From NCBI GenBank assembly GCA_964504305.1, contig CAZDEB010000009.1, positions 62,001-126,000 of the forward strand: a DNA stretch of 64,000 nucleotides, written 5' to 3'. Shown here piece after piece: positions 41,787 to 50,679 of the stretch. This DNA is from UBA11606 sp964504305 (GTDB lineage: Bacteria > Actinomycetota > Acidimicrobiia > Acidimicrobiales > Aldehydirespiratoraceae). The notes below the pieces were generated by a model. That model was not told the origin of the DNA and did no database searches. It saw only the letters and a list, made by a program, of their open reading frames with translations. The first letter of the stretch is position 1. Every line of letters begins with the position of its first letter. The position numbers and the translations under genes were made by a program.

Positions 41787-42601
41787 TGGCGACTTCGCCC
41801 AAGCACAACGCCAACGAACTAGTCGAAGTCACCACGGCCGCGTCCGGGGTGCGGTATGTGACCCTCAATCGTCCCGACAAACGCAATGCCATCTCCACCC
41901 CCATGCGGGCCCGGTTGTTGGAGGTATTGGCCGATCACGATCACGATGCCGATGTTCGCGTGTCGATTGTTCGCGGGGCCGGCGAGTGTTTCTCATCGGG
42001 TTACGACCTGGGGTCTTCGCTCATGGACGAGGCCCCGTATCACTCTGCCCCTGGCGACGGCGCCTGGACCCGTCAGGCCACCGACGGCTGGTTCTCGATC
42101 TGGGATCTGGCCAAGCCGGTGATTGCCCAAGTGCATGGCTACGCCATTGCCGGAGCAACCGAACTCGCGTCGGCTTGCGATCTTGTGTACGTGGCTGATG
42201 ATGCCCGCATCAGCTACCCCGTTGTGCGGGTTGCTTCGCCTCCCGACTGGCAGTATCACCAGCCGCTGCTTGGGATGCGTCACGCCATGGAAGCAATGCT
42301 TACCGGCGATGTGATCGACGGCGTGGAGGCGGTCCGGATTGGATGGGCCAACCGGTCCTATTCGGCCGATTCGCTCGGCGCTGAGGTTCTGGCCATTGCC
42401 GAACGAATCGCCGGGATCGAAACCGATCTCAGCCAGATTCTGAAACGAATGGTGCATCGTCAGTTCGAAGTGGCCGGTGGGCGAGCCGCTATGCGAGCCG
42501 GTCAGGAATTCCAGGCGTTGGCCGGTCATCAACCATCCGTGCAAGCCTTTCGAGCCGATCCGCTGACGGCTATGAAACGAACCGTTAGTGAGCGTCGATG
42601 A
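41786..42601 (+). CDS. enoyl-CoA hydratase/isomerase family protein
   Basis: The 271-residue crotonase-fold protein has NRPDKRNAIST at the CoA pocket, an oxyanion-hole segment GAGECFSSGYDLGSS and the second oxyanion helix HGYAIAGATELASACDLVY. Glu at the classic hydratase position is present (GATELA). The long insertion with WSIWDLAKPV resembles acyl-CoA hydratases of actinobacterial degradation clusters. The true substrate is unknown. ATG 41786 overlaps the LLM stop; AGGGG lies 7 nt upstream. Its TGA overlaps the start of the S9 peptidase gene (ATGA). Confidence 0.87.
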   Translation: MATSPKHNANELVEVTTAASGVRYVTLNRPDKRNAISTPMRARLLEVLADHDHDADVRVSIVRGAGECFSSGYDLGSSLMDEAPYHSAPGDGAWTRQATDGWFSIWDLAKPVIAQVHGYAIAGATELASACDLVYVADDARISYPVVRVASPPDWQYHQPLLGMRHAMEAMLTGDVIDGVEAVRIGWANRSYSADSLGAEVLAIAERIAGIETDLSQILKRMVHRQFEVAGGRAAMRAGQEFQALAGHQPSVQAFRADPLTAMKRTVSERR

Positions 42602-44709
42602 CCAAGCCCTCAACCTTCCCGCGTCGCAACGCAATTACCCGGCGCTTCAGCCTTGGCGCGCCGCGAGATGTCCGGATCAGCGACGACGGCCACACTGTGA
42701 TGTTCTTGCGGTCGAATGGTCCCGAGGACGCCGTGAACCGCCTCTGGTCAATTGATGTGTCAACCGGGGACGAATGTTTGATCGCCGATCCGGCCGAGTT
42801 GGGCGCCGACGAGCACAACTTGCCGGCTGAGGAGCGAGCGCGACGCGAGAGAGCCCGCGAGTCGGGGGGCGGCATCGTGGCCTACGACGTCGATGCTCCA
42901 ATGAACGTCGCGTGTTTCGCGTTGGGCGGCCAGGTCGGCCGAGCCGATCTGCGCACGGCAACGGCCGAGTTGTTGCCATCGGCGGCCGGCGCGTTTGATC
43001 CTCGCATTTCGCCGGATGGGCTCACCATTGCCTACGTCGCCGATGATGCACTTCGTCTGATTGACGGGGCCGGAGATCGGGAGTTGGTTGGTGACGCGTT
43101 GCCGACGGTGTCGTGGGGCGCCGCGGAGTTCATCGCTGGCGAGGAGATGGGCCGAACGCGAGGATTCTGGTGGTCGCCAACGAGTGATCGGTTGTTGGTC
43201 GAACGTGTTGATGTCGAGCCGGTGGCGAGCTGGTGGATCGCCGCGCCGGTCACACCAGAGATCGAGCCGCGGCGGGTTCGATACCCCGCGGCGGGCACGG
43301 CCAATGCCTCGGTCGAGTTGGCGCTGGTGGGCATTGACGGAGAAGTGCAAATGCTCGACTGGAACGACGGTCGCTGGGAATATCTGGCCGACGCGTCCTG
43401 GACCGGCGACGGATTGATCCTCACCGTTCAGACTCGTGACCAGCGCACACTGGCGGTGCTCGACGTAGACCTCGAGACCGGCGCGGTGACCGAACGAACC
43501 CGACTCGTGGACGATCACTGGATCGATCTGGTGCCGGGCGCCCCCCGGCTCTTTGGAACCCGTCTCGTTACCGTCGAAGATCGTGGTGCCGCTCGGCGAG
43601 TTTGCGTCGATGGGGTGGCGCTGAGCGGCGACGACCTACAGGTGCGTCGCCTCGTATCGGTCGACGACGACGGCATTGTGGTTCTGGCCTCGACCGAGCC
43701 AACATCGGTTGACATTGTGAGGGTTGGTTGGGACGCAACAACCAAAGTCGAGACGTCAAGTGACGCCGTGTGCTCGGTGGTCGGCGGTAAATCGACCCGA
43801 GTTGTCAGCCGTCGATCGATGGACCCGACGACCGACGGGACGTGGATCGAGACCCAATCTGGCCGTCTCGGAATCACCGATCATCGAGAACAACTCGACA
43901 TGTCGCTACAGGTTTCGTTTCATCGTCTCGGCCATCACCAGCTTGCTACCGCGCTGGTCTTGCCGTCGGACCATGACGGCTCGCCTCTGCCGGTGCTGCT
44001 TGATCCCTATGGCGGGCCCCATGCCCAGCGGGTTCAGCAGGCCGCCGGCCTCTTCTTCTCCTCGCAGTGGTTTGCTGATCAAGGTTTCGCGGTGCTCGTG
44101 GTTGACGGCCGCGGGACGCCCGGCCGGGGTCCAGCCTTTGAGCGAGAGGTTTGGGGCGATCTGTCGGGTCCCGTCCTCGAGGATCAAATCGATGCCCTTC
44201 ACGCCGCGGCCGAAATCGAACCGCTCCTCGACCTGAGTCGCGTGGCCATGAGGGGCTGGTCCTTCGGTGGCTATCTGTCGGCACTGGCGGTCTTGCGGCG
44301 TCCAGATGTGGTCCATGCCGCGGTGGCGGGAGCACCAGTCACCGATTGGCGGCTCTACGACACCCACTACACCGAGCGCTACCTCGGACACCCCAATGCC
44401 CGGCCCGACCACTATCAACTCAACGACTTGTGCACGATCCCAACCGCCCTCGGCCCCCAGCCGATCCCGCCGCTGCTGTTGATCCACGGACTCGCTGATG
44501 ACAACGTCGTCGCCGCTCACACATTGCAGCTCAGCAGAGCATTGCTCGAGGCCGGCAAGGCCCACTCGGTGCTGCCGTTATCGGGTGTTACTCATATGAC
44601 TCCGCAGGAGTCGGTGGCCGAAAATCTGCTTCTCTTGCAACTGTCGTTTCTTCGGGACGCGCTTGGTATCGACGACCCCCGGCCTGCGGCAAACGAGGTG
44701 ATCACATGA
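42598..44709 (+). CDS. S9-family prolyl oligopeptidase / dipeptidyl peptidase IV-like
   Basis: The 703-residue protein has an N-terminal beta-propeller (about residues 20-430) and a C-terminal alpha/beta-hydrolase domain. The catalytic triad is visible: Ser555 in GWSFGGY, Asp634/635 in GLADDN and His666 in GVTHMTPQ. EEMGRTRGFWWSP is the double-Glu region that binds the substrate N-terminus in DPP IV-type enzymes, so N-terminal dipeptide release is likely. No signal peptide is visible, suggesting a cytoplasmic enzyme. ATG overlaps the enoyl-CoA hydratase stop, and its TGA overlaps the DUF1214 start. Confidence 0.9.
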   Translation: MTKPSTFPRRNAITRRFSLGAPRDVRISDDGHTVMFLRSNGPEDAVNRLWSIDVSTGDECLIADPAELGADEHNLPAEERARRERARESGGGIVAYDVDAPMNVACFALGGQVGRADLRTATAELLPSAAGAFDPRISPDGLTIAYVADDALRLIDGAGDRELVGDALPTVSWGAAEFIAGEEMGRTRGFWWSPTSDRLLVERVDVEPVASWWIAAPVTPEIEPRRVRYPAAGTANASVELALVGIDGEVQMLDWNDGRWEYLADASWTGDGLILTVQTRDQRTLAVLDVDLETGAVTERTRLVDDHWIDLVPGAPRLFGTRLVTVEDRGAARRVCVDGVALSGDDLQVRRLVSVDDDGIVVLASTEPTSVDIVRVGWDATTKVETSSDAVCSVVGGKSTRVVSRRSMDPTTDGTWIETQSGRLGITDHREQLDMSLQVSFHRLGHHQLATALVLPSDHDGSPLPVLLDPYGGPHAQRVQQAAGLFFSSQWFADQGFAVLVVDGRGTPGRGPAFEREVWGDLSGPVLEDQIDALHAAAEIEPLLDLSRVAMRGWSFGGYLSALAVLRRPDVVHAAVAGAPVTDWRLYDTHYTERYLGHPNARPDHYQLNDLCTIPTALGPQPIPPLLLIHGLADDNVVAAHTLQLSRALLEAGKAHSVLPLSGVTHMTPQESVAENLLLLQLSFLRDALGIDDPRPAANEVIT

Positions 44710-45893
44710 CCGGGCCCGGACGCGAAGATGTTGATGCCGAGCGGGCTGCGCGACTGCTGGACGGGCGCTCGTGGAACGACTTTTGTGACACCCTCAAAGT
44801 GGCGGGCCAGATCGTGTTGCGCGAAACCCCCGACGGCAATCCCCAGGATCGGGTCGAAGGTTTTCGCTACCTGACGCGCATGATGCTGATGGCCAGTTTT
44901 CGGGGAATCGAACGGCGGACCCCAGCCACCCGGCCCTCGCGCATTGGTCTCATTCCGCCGCCTCTCAAGGGCGGTATAGGTGTGCAGTCCCCCAACCAAG
45001 ATCACATCGTGCAGGCAGTCGACAGCCGCTATCGCTATCGGATCACCGGCACGACTGGCGATGTCTACACCCACCTGTCGGCGTGGAGTCCGCCGATCCC
45101 CGACGATGTCGGAGCATTCTCGGTTGGGCTTGACGCCGAGTCTCATCTCGAGACCTTCAACCCCAACATGGCTCTCACGCCTCATACCGCGGAGCTATCG
45201 AAGTTCGCTGATGGCGGCGGGAACGTTGATTTTGTTTTGTCGGTGCATGAGCCCGATGACGGCTCGCCGTGGATGTCGATGTCGCCAACCACAAGAGAGC
45301 TCATGGGGCGGGTCGTGTATGACGACCGGGCCAACCAGACCCCGCCGCGGCTGCGGATTGAGTGTCTCGACGAACATGATCAACCCGAAACGCCCTCGCC
45401 GTCAGACATGGCCGAACGGCTCGCGGTTGCGGCCCAACTCGTTTTGGGTCTGCAATCCGACTACGCCGGGTGGACCCGCGATCTTTTGAGCCGCGAAAAC
45501 GACACCGAGTTCACTCGGGAGTGGTACGAACGCATCGGGGGCTCGCCCGACGATCGCCATTTCGAGTTCGGGTATTGGCGGGTGGCTCAAGGCTCGGCCC
45601 TCTTGATCGAGTTCGACGAACCCGAAACCCAGCACTGGAACTTCCAGCTCTGTAACCACTGGATGGAGAACCTGGCCAACTACGCAACAGGATCGGGTTA
45701 CATCGATAAGCAAAACGCGGTTCGCGATGGTGACCGAGTCCGAATCGTGGTGGCCCACGAAGACCCAGGCGTGGCCAATTGGGTCGAACCGGTCACTCAC
45801 GATCACGGAGTGATGGGCTTGCGATTCGTTCACCCCAGCCGCGAACCCCAAGTTTCGTGTCGACTTGTTCGCCTAGCCGATCTCGAGCGGTAG
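44706..45893 (+). CDS. DUF1214 domain protein
   Basis: The 395-residue protein matches the DUF1214 pattern: an N-terminal helical region with FRYLTRMMLMASF, then YRYRITGTTGDVYTHL, and a C-terminal FEFGYWRVAQGSALLIEF and WNFQLCNHWMENLANY block. These proteins are frequent in actinobacteria, often near oxidative degradation genes; biochemical function is not established. No signal or membrane helix. It is the last of four overlapping genes (ATGA with the S9 peptidase). The following 217 bp to the convergent SDR have a weak CTGAG/CTCAG hairpin and no gene. Confidence 0.8.
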   Translation: MTGPGREDVDAERAARLLDGRSWNDFCDTLKVAGQIVLRETPDGNPQDRVEGFRYLTRMMLMASFRGIERRTPATRPSRIGLIPPPLKGGIGVQSPNQDHIVQAVDSRYRYRITGTTGDVYTHLSAWSPPIPDDVGAFSVGLDAESHLETFNPNMALTPHTAELSKFADGGGNVDFVLSVHEPDDGSPWMSMSPTTRELMGRVVYDDRANQTPPRLRIECLDEHDQPETPSPSDMAERLAVAAQLVLGLQSDYAGWTRDLLSRENDTEFTREWYERIGGSPDDRHFEFGYWRVAQGSALLIEFDEPETQHWNFQLCNHWMENLANYATGSGYIDKQNAVRDGDRVRIVVAHEDPGVANWVEPVTHDHGVMGLRFVHPSREPQVSCRLVRLADLER

Positions 45894-46110
45894 CGCAATA
45901 GTGCGACGCGACATTGCTGAACATTGTGAAGTTGCCCTTGACGCGAGTCGCTGTGGGCACCAACATGACCCCGCTTGAGCACTGCGGGTAACCGAGTGCG
46001 ATACGCGCTGAGGCTTATTGGTCTCAGATTGCGGGGCGATGGTGCGTGCCCATGGGGGAGGAGGTACGCGTCATCGCCGCCGCTTTGCCCTGTGGTGGTT
46101 GCGGTGCGAG

Positions 46111-46932
46111 CTAGATCGCGACCCATCCACCGTCCACGTGCAGAATATGACCGGTGACGAAACTCGAGGCGTCGCTGGCAAGGAACAACATCGCCCCGTC
46201 GAGCTCGCCGTCGATACCCGGCCGACCCATCGGGGCTCCGGCGCGCATATACGCCTCGGCGCTGTCATTGCCGAACATGGCATCGGTCATTTCGCTTTCG
46301 AACCAGCCCGGAGCGATGGCGTTGACCCGGATGCCCTTACGAGACCACTGAGCGGCCAGTTCTCGCGTGAGGTTGTGCAGGCCGCCCTTTGCCGCGGCGT
46401 AACCCGGCACCCGCAACTTGCCTCCACCGACCGCTCCAAGAACCGAACCAATGTTGATGATGTTGGCGCTTCGTTCGGCACTAATAGCGGCGGCCGCGAC
46501 CTCCCGCGCCAACGCAAATGGAGCAACCAGGTCGATCTCGATCTCGTGACGAAACTCGTCGGTAGAGAACTCGAGGGCCGAAGCAACTGTCGAGATTCCC
46601 GCGTTGTTGATCAGCACGTCTACCCGCCCGGCCCGTTCGATGGCCTCGGCGACGCATTGTTCGGGTCCCCCCGGCGCGGCCAGGTCGACGGTTATCGCGT
46701 GGGCCGAATCGAGTTGATCGACGAGCTCGGCCAGCCGGTCAGCCCGCCGAGCCGCAGCCACAACCGTTGCGCCCGCGCCGGCCGCAACCCGCGCGAATCG
46801 TCGCCCCAAGCCGGAGCTGGCGCCGGTAACGAGAACCACTCGATCGTCCAGTCGGAATCGATCGAGAGCCCTATCGGGGGAGTACCCGTCGCGGGAGTAA
46901 GTGTCTTGGGAGTAGCGCTGATCACCGGTCAT
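46111..46932 (-). CDS. short-chain dehydrogenase/reductase (SDR)
   Basis: The 273-residue protein is a classical SDR: TGASSGLG cofactor motif (residues 36-43), NNAG (109-112), catalytic Ser163, Tyr178 and Lys182 (YAAAK), and a C-terminal GHILHVDGGW. The first 30 residues are an unusual Tyr/Arg/Asp-rich extension (YSQDTYSRDGYSPDR). Oxidation state and substrate are unknown. The start at 46932 lies 11 bp inside the modC 3' end, so it appears to be the last gene of the molybdate operon, though no molybdenum role is expected for an SDR. Confidence 0.87.
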   Translation of the reverse strand: MTGDQRYSQDTYSRDGYSPDRALDRFRLDDRVVLVTGASSGLGRRFARVAAGAGATVVAAARRADRLAELVDQLDSAHAITVDLAAPGGPEQCVAEAIERAGRVDVLINNAGISTVASALEFSTDEFRHEIEIDLVAPFALAREVAAAAISAERSANIINIGSVLGAVGGGKLRVPGYAAAKGGLHNLTRELAAQWSRKGIRVNAIAPGWFESEMTDAMFGNDSAEAYMRAGAPMGRPGIDGELDGAMLFLASDASSFVTGHILHVDGGWVAI

Positions 46933-47578
46933 GGGTTTGAGTATGACGCACGCCGTTGGAGTCGAACACGATCTGGCCGTCGGCGCGTGACGCGTCGAAG
47001 TCGGCATGGGTGACCCACACGATGGTCGGCGCGCCCAGAGATGACATCAGCAGCTTTCGTAGGGATTGTCGGCCGCGGGGATCGATTGCGGCGAGTGGTT
47101 CGTCGAGCAGTAGTACGTCGGCATTGGCGGCCAGGCCCCGGGCCAGCGCCACTCGTTGCTGTTGGCCCACCGAGAGGTTGCGGGGGTGACTGTCTGACGA
47201 ACTCGCCATTCCCACCGCTTCGAGATGGTGTCGCGCCGCGGATCGAGCATCGTGACGCGATGCGCCGCCGCGGCGCAAAGGAAAGGCCACGTTGTCCAAC
47301 ACGTTGAGATGGTCGAACAGGCGATGTTCTTGAAATACCAAAGAAATATCGCGGTCCGATGCCGCTACGAACGTTGAGGTTGCCGGCTCGTCGAGCGGTG
47401 TTCCGTGGTGTCTCACATGGCCAGTGTCGAGGGCCTCAAGACCGGCGAGCAGTCGAAGCAGGGTGGTCTTGCCGGCTCCGTTCGGGCCGCTGACCACCGT
47501 CAGGCCTGGAGGTATCTCGATATCTAACGAGAGTCGTACTTCGCCGCGAGACAATTGGCCGCAGATTTGGATGGTCAT
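46922..47578 (-). CDS. modC: molybdate ABC transporter ATP-binding protein, short form
   Basis: The 218-residue ABC ATPase has Walker A SGPNGAGKTT, Q-loop VFQEHRLFDHL, signature LSVGQQQRVALARGLA and Walker B VLLLDEPLAA. It is shorter than typical ModC (about 350) because the C-terminal TOBE/Mop domain is missing; the separate HTH-Mop protein at the head of the operon holds such a domain instead. Powers molybdate (or tungstate) uptake with ModA and ModB. Its ATG overlaps the modB stop (ATGA). Confidence 0.88.
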   Translation of the reverse strand: MTIQICGQLSRGEVRLSLDIEIPPGLTVVSGPNGAGKTTLLRLLAGLEALDTGHVRHHGTPLDEPATSTFVAASDRDISLVFQEHRLFDHLNVLDNVAFPLRRGGASRHDARSAARHHLEAVGMASSSDSHPRNLSVGQQQRVALARGLAANADVLLLDEPLAAIDPRGRQSLRKLLMSSLGAPTIVWVTHADFDASRADGQIVFDSNGVRHTQTHDR

Positions 47579-48363
47579 CGTTGCATCCACCGCCCTCGCA
47601 TGGCGACCAACACTGCGAGGCTTATGGCCAAAAGCAGCACGCTCAACGCGACTGCGGTTTCGGGGTCTGCTTCGAGCGCGAGGAACGTTTGGAGGGGAAG
47701 GGTTCGAGTACGTCCCTCGAAGCTGCCGGCAAAGGTGATCGTCGCACCGAACTCGCCGAGCGCACGCGCCCATGCCAGAGCAATGCCCGCCGCAATCGAA
47801 CCCCTCGATGCCGGGATCGTGACGCGGGCGAAGGTGGCGAACGGCCCTGCACCGCACACCGCGGCGGCTTCCTCGAGTTCGGTGCCGGCGTCGCGGAGCG
47901 CAGCCTCCACAGTGGTGACGAAGAACGGCAGCGCTACGAAGGTGGCGGCAATCGTCGCACCGGCGGTACTGAATGGAAGCGTGATGCCAAACCACGAGTC
48001 GAGCCACTGGCCCACGAGTCCACGCCGTCCCAAGGCAAACAAAAGCGCGGTCCCGGCCACCACTGGCGGGAGCACCATCGGCAGCATCACCAGCGCCCGA
48101 ATGACGCGAGCGCCCGGCAGGGTTTCTCGGGCCAGTGCCCACGCCAAAGGCAATCCAACAACGAGCGACACGAGGGCTGCCCCCAGGCTCACAACCAGCG
48201 ACACCCGCATTGCATCCACGACGGCGGCGGCGCTCAAGCGTTCGGCGAGGGTCGACCAAGGCGCCCGTTGTAGTAGCCCGAGGAGGGGGATTGTCAGAAA
48301 CGCAACGCCGAGCCAGGCTGCGGCTCGCAGAGTTCGTGGCGACGCTAGGGGTGGGGCACTCAT
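47575..48363 (-). CDS. modB: molybdate ABC transporter permease
   Basis: The 262-residue protein has about six membrane helices and the ModB/CysT permease loop ALAWARALGEFGATITFAGS, the EAA-type contact with the ATPase. Sequence order modA-modB-modC and family-specific GEFGATITFAGS...RTLPLQTF support molybdate specificity; tungstate or sulfate transport cannot be ruled out. ATG overlaps the modA stop and its TGA overlaps the modC start, so the whole transporter is translationally coupled. Confidence 0.9.
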   Translation of the reverse strand: MSAPPLASPRTLRAAAWLGVAFLTIPLLGLLQRAPWSTLAERLSAAAVVDAMRVSLVVSLGAALVSLVVGLPLAWALARETLPGARVIRALVMLPMVLPPVVAGTALLFALGRRGLVGQWLDSWFGITLPFSTAGATIAATFVALPFFVTTVEAALRDAGTELEEAAAVCGAGPFATFARVTIPASRGSIAAGIALAWARALGEFGATITFAGSFEGRTRTLPLQTFLALEADPETAVALSVLLLAISLAVLVAMRGRWMQR

Positions 48364-49085
48364 GGGCGCCCGAATCCTGCTTCGGCCAAAACGACCTGGG
48401 ACGGTGCTGACCGCAACAACGCGATCAGCTCTTCGCCGTCTTGTTGGTGGTCGCTGCTTATGGCGGCGGCGAAGTAGACCGCTTCGAATCCGTCGAGTTC
48501 GGGCGCGGCCACGATGCTGAGACCGAGGGACTGGGCCTCCGACGCGTAGACGATCCCGGCGTCCAGCTCTCCGAGCGACAGTTTGGTGGCGAGCGCTCTC
48601 ACGCTCGTTTCTTCGGTATCGGCGGCCAAGCGGATGCTGGTATTGGCGAGAGCGCGCTGGGCGATCGCGCCACACGGCACTTCGGGTGCACATGTGCCAA
48701 CCAAGAGTTCGGGGCGGCCGAGATCTTCAAGCCCAACAATCTTCGCGGGGTTGCCGGGAGCGGCCGCCAACACGAGGCGGTTTGTTGCGACGATTACCGG
48801 CGCCGATGCCAAACGACCGGTTGTTGCTGCTCGCTCCATGGTCGTTTCGTCGGCGGTGATGATTACCGCGGCGTCGACACCGGCATCGAGTTGGGCGACA
48901 AGGCTGGGCGAGCCGGCAAAGACCATGTTGATGTTGAGGGCGCCCCCAATTTCGGTGTTGGCGCCCAGAACGCTCGTCAGTGACGACGCGGCCAGCCCTA
49001 CGGGTTTGTTGGAGCTCGAGCAAGATGTGACGCCGAAACCCGCCAGCGCCAGCGCGGTGAGCATCGAGATAATCGGCCGGCTCAC
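48360..49085 (-). CDS. modA: molybdate ABC transporter substrate-binding lipoprotein
   Basis: The 241-residue protein has a signal peptide (MSRPIISMLTALALAGFG) with lipobox VTSC, then the ModA periplasmic-binding fold: GLAASSLTSVL at the oxyanion-binding N-terminus, NINMVFAGSPSLVAQLDAG, and YASEAQSLGLSIVAAPEL. It captures molybdate outside the membrane. The GTG start overlaps the TGA of the HTH-Mop gene (GTGA). Length is typical of ModA (about 240-260). Confidence 0.9.
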   Translation of the reverse strand: MSRPIISMLTALALAGFGVTSCSSSNKPVGLAASSLTSVLGANTEIGGALNINMVFAGSPSLVAQLDAGVDAAVIITADETTMERAATTGRLASAPVIVATNRLVLAAAPGNPAKIVGLEDLGRPELLVGTCAPEVPCGAIAQRALANTSIRLAADTEETSVRALATKLSLGELDAGIVYASEAQSLGLSIVAAPELDGFEAVYFAAAISSDHQQDGEELIALLRSAPSQVVLAEAGFGRP

Positions 49086-49474
49086 GCTGGTCGTTCGACT
49101 ATGACGTTCGTGGATTTGATGGATGCCACCGCGGGCACGCCTGGTTCGAGACCAAGGGCATCGGCGGCCTCGGTCGAGATCAACGACACGACCCGATGTG
49201 GTCCGGCCTGGATTTCGACCTGAGCCATGACCGTGTCGCGAACGACTCGGGTGACGAGTCCCGGGAAGCGGTTCCGGGCCGACACGGTGCCGGCATCGTC
49301 GAGCGGCTGATCTCCGAGCTCGAGGGCGAGACGGGCCAGTTCGGCGCCCTCGATCTCGCGCTGACCCCCGGTTGTGCGTACGGTTTGCACCCGTCCTTGG
49401 TCGGCCCATCGACGAATTGTGTCGGCGCTCACGCCAAGAAGCTGAGCCGCCTTTCCGAGCCGAAACCTGTACAT
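49082..49474 (-). CDS. HTH-Mop molybdate-responsive regulator or molybdopterin-binding protein
   Basis: The 130-residue protein combines a MerR/BldC-type helix-turn-helix (MYRFRLGKAAQLLGVSADTI, RRWADQGR) with a C-terminal Mop/TOBE domain (ARNRFPGLVTRVVRDTVMAQ, VEIQAGPHRVVSLIST), which binds molybdate oxyanion. It is the first gene of the modABC operon and is likely its regulator, in place of ModE (inference from layout). The start at 49474 is 7 nt from a TATTTT hexamer. Repeated TTTTTGG motifs in the promoter could be its operator. The 105-bp gap to the divergent mscS gene holds the promoter. Confidence 0.8.
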   Translation of the reverse strand: MYRFRLGKAAQLLGVSADTIRRWADQGRVQTVRTTGGQREIEGAELARLALELGDQPLDDAGTVSARNRFPGLVTRVVRDTVMAQVEIQAGPHRVVSLISTEAADALGLEPGVPAVASIKSTNVIVERPA

Positions 49475-49481
49475 GCTGCCA

Positions 49482-49510
49482 AAAATACCAAAAAAGCCTG
49501 AATTCGCCAA
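49482..49510 (-). promoter_or_regulatory. mod operon promoter (TTGGCG, 17 bp, TATTTT), leaderless
   Basis: On the minus strand TTGGCG (49510-49505) and TATTTT (49487-49482) are 17 bp apart, and TATTTT is 7 nt before the ATG at 49474. Two TTTTTGG copies around the -10 are a plausible operator for the HTH-Mop protein. Confidence 0.55.
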
Positions 49511-49571
49511 GATTTGTGTGGACTGGCTGTTGTAGTTGACGAGCGTCCACCGGCGTCTAGATAGCGAGACC

Positions 49572-49577
49572 TAGCGT
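49572..49577 (+). promoter_or_regulatory. -10 hexamer TAGCGT, mscS-like gene
   Basis: TAGCGT lies 8 nt before the ATG at 49586 and only 2 nt before the ATG at 49580, favouring 49586 as the translation start. Confidence 0.35.
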
Positions 49578-49585
49578 CGATGGCC

Positions 49586-50674
49586 ATGACGTTGCTATCA
49601 CTGGCTCAGGCATCACCCGAGCTCATCAGCGCATGTGGCGAAACCAATCGTTCGTACACCTGCGAAAAAGTTTTCGAATGGACCGATAACGAGTTCTTGG
49701 CCACGGCGTCGGAATGGATGCTCGATCGCCCCATCCGGATCCTTCTAATCGTCGTACTGGGCTGGATTGCCTCTCGGTTGTTGCAGCGCACTGTCGACCG
49801 ATTTGTGGCCGGCATCGCCGCGTCTTCAAGCGACCAGCGTTTTCAGAGTCTGCGCGAACGCGGACCCGGGAAGCTTCTGATCCAAGAAGCCGAATCCAAG
49901 CGGGCAACCGCCCGCGCCGAGACAATCGGTTTGGTACTCAAGAGCATCGTCGGCGCCGCGGTATGGACGGTCGTCGCCTTGATGATTTTGGGTCAGCTAC
50001 AGATCGACCTGGCCCCGCTGATCGCCGGCGCCGGCATTGGTGGTCTGGCGTTGGGCTTTGGTGCCCAGTCGGTCGTCAAGGACTTCCTGTCGGGTCTCTT
50101 CATGTTGATCGAAGACCAGTACGGCGTTGGCGATGTGATCGATATTGGACCGGCAACCGGCACCGTCGAGGAGGTGTCGTTGCGTTCGACTTCTTTGCGC
50201 GATGTTCACGGAACCGTGTGGCACATCCCCAACGGCGAGATCACTCGGGTCGGTAACTACTCGCAGTTGTGGTCACGGGCGCTGATCGATGTCGAGGTGG
50301 CCTACGACGTTGATCTGCGGTTCGCTCAAGGCGTTATTCAACGGGTCGCCGATCAGTTTTGGGAGGACCCTGAGTGGGGCGGCGACGAGCTCATGGAACG
50401 TCCCGAAGTATGGGGAATCCAGAACCTCGGCGCGTCGGGTATCGCGATTCGACTGGTGGTCAAGACCGAGCCGTCGATGCAGTGGGCGGTCGAACGTGAA
50501 CTCCGGCTTCGAGTCAAGGAAGCTCTTGACGGTGCGGGGATCGAAATCCCGTTCCCGCAACAGACTGTGTGGTTTCGCCATCAGGGCGAGCATCCGATCG
50601 CGCCAAAGCCCGACCCTACCGATGTCGAGGTGCACGAAACGGCCGACGCCACCGACGACGAAGCGTCGATCTGA
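49586..50674 (+). CDS. mechanosensitive ion channel, MscS family
   Basis: The 362-residue protein has about three membrane helices: PIRILLIVVLGWIASRLLQR, then AAVWTVVALMILGQL, and the pore-lining TM3 with the conserved GAGIGGLALGFGAQSVVKDF. The following beta domain (DQYGVGDVIDIGPATGTVEE, then IPNGEITRVGNYS) and a C-terminal alpha/beta domain are standard MscS. It opens on membrane tension during osmotic downshock. The N-terminus before the first helix (ISACGETNRSYTCEKVF) is extracytoplasmic with two Cys that may form a disulfide. Alternative start at 49580 adds two residues. Confidence 0.9.
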   Translation: MTLLSLAQASPELISACGETNRSYTCEKVFEWTDNEFLATASEWMLDRPIRILLIVVLGWIASRLLQRTVDRFVAGIAASSSDQRFQSLRERGPGKLLIQEAESKRATARAETIGLVLKSIVGAAVWTVVALMILGQLQIDLAPLIAGAGIGGLALGFGAQSVVKDFLSGLFMLIEDQYGVGDVIDIGPATGTVEEVSLRSTSLRDVHGTVWHIPNGEITRVGNYSQLWSRALIDVEVAYDVDLRFAQGVIQRVADQFWEDPEWGGDELMERPEVWGIQNLGASGIAIRLVVKTEPSMQWAVERELRLRVKEALDGAGIEIPFPQQTVWFRHQGEHPIAPKPDPTDVEVHETADATDDEASI

Positions 50675-50679
50675 ACCAG

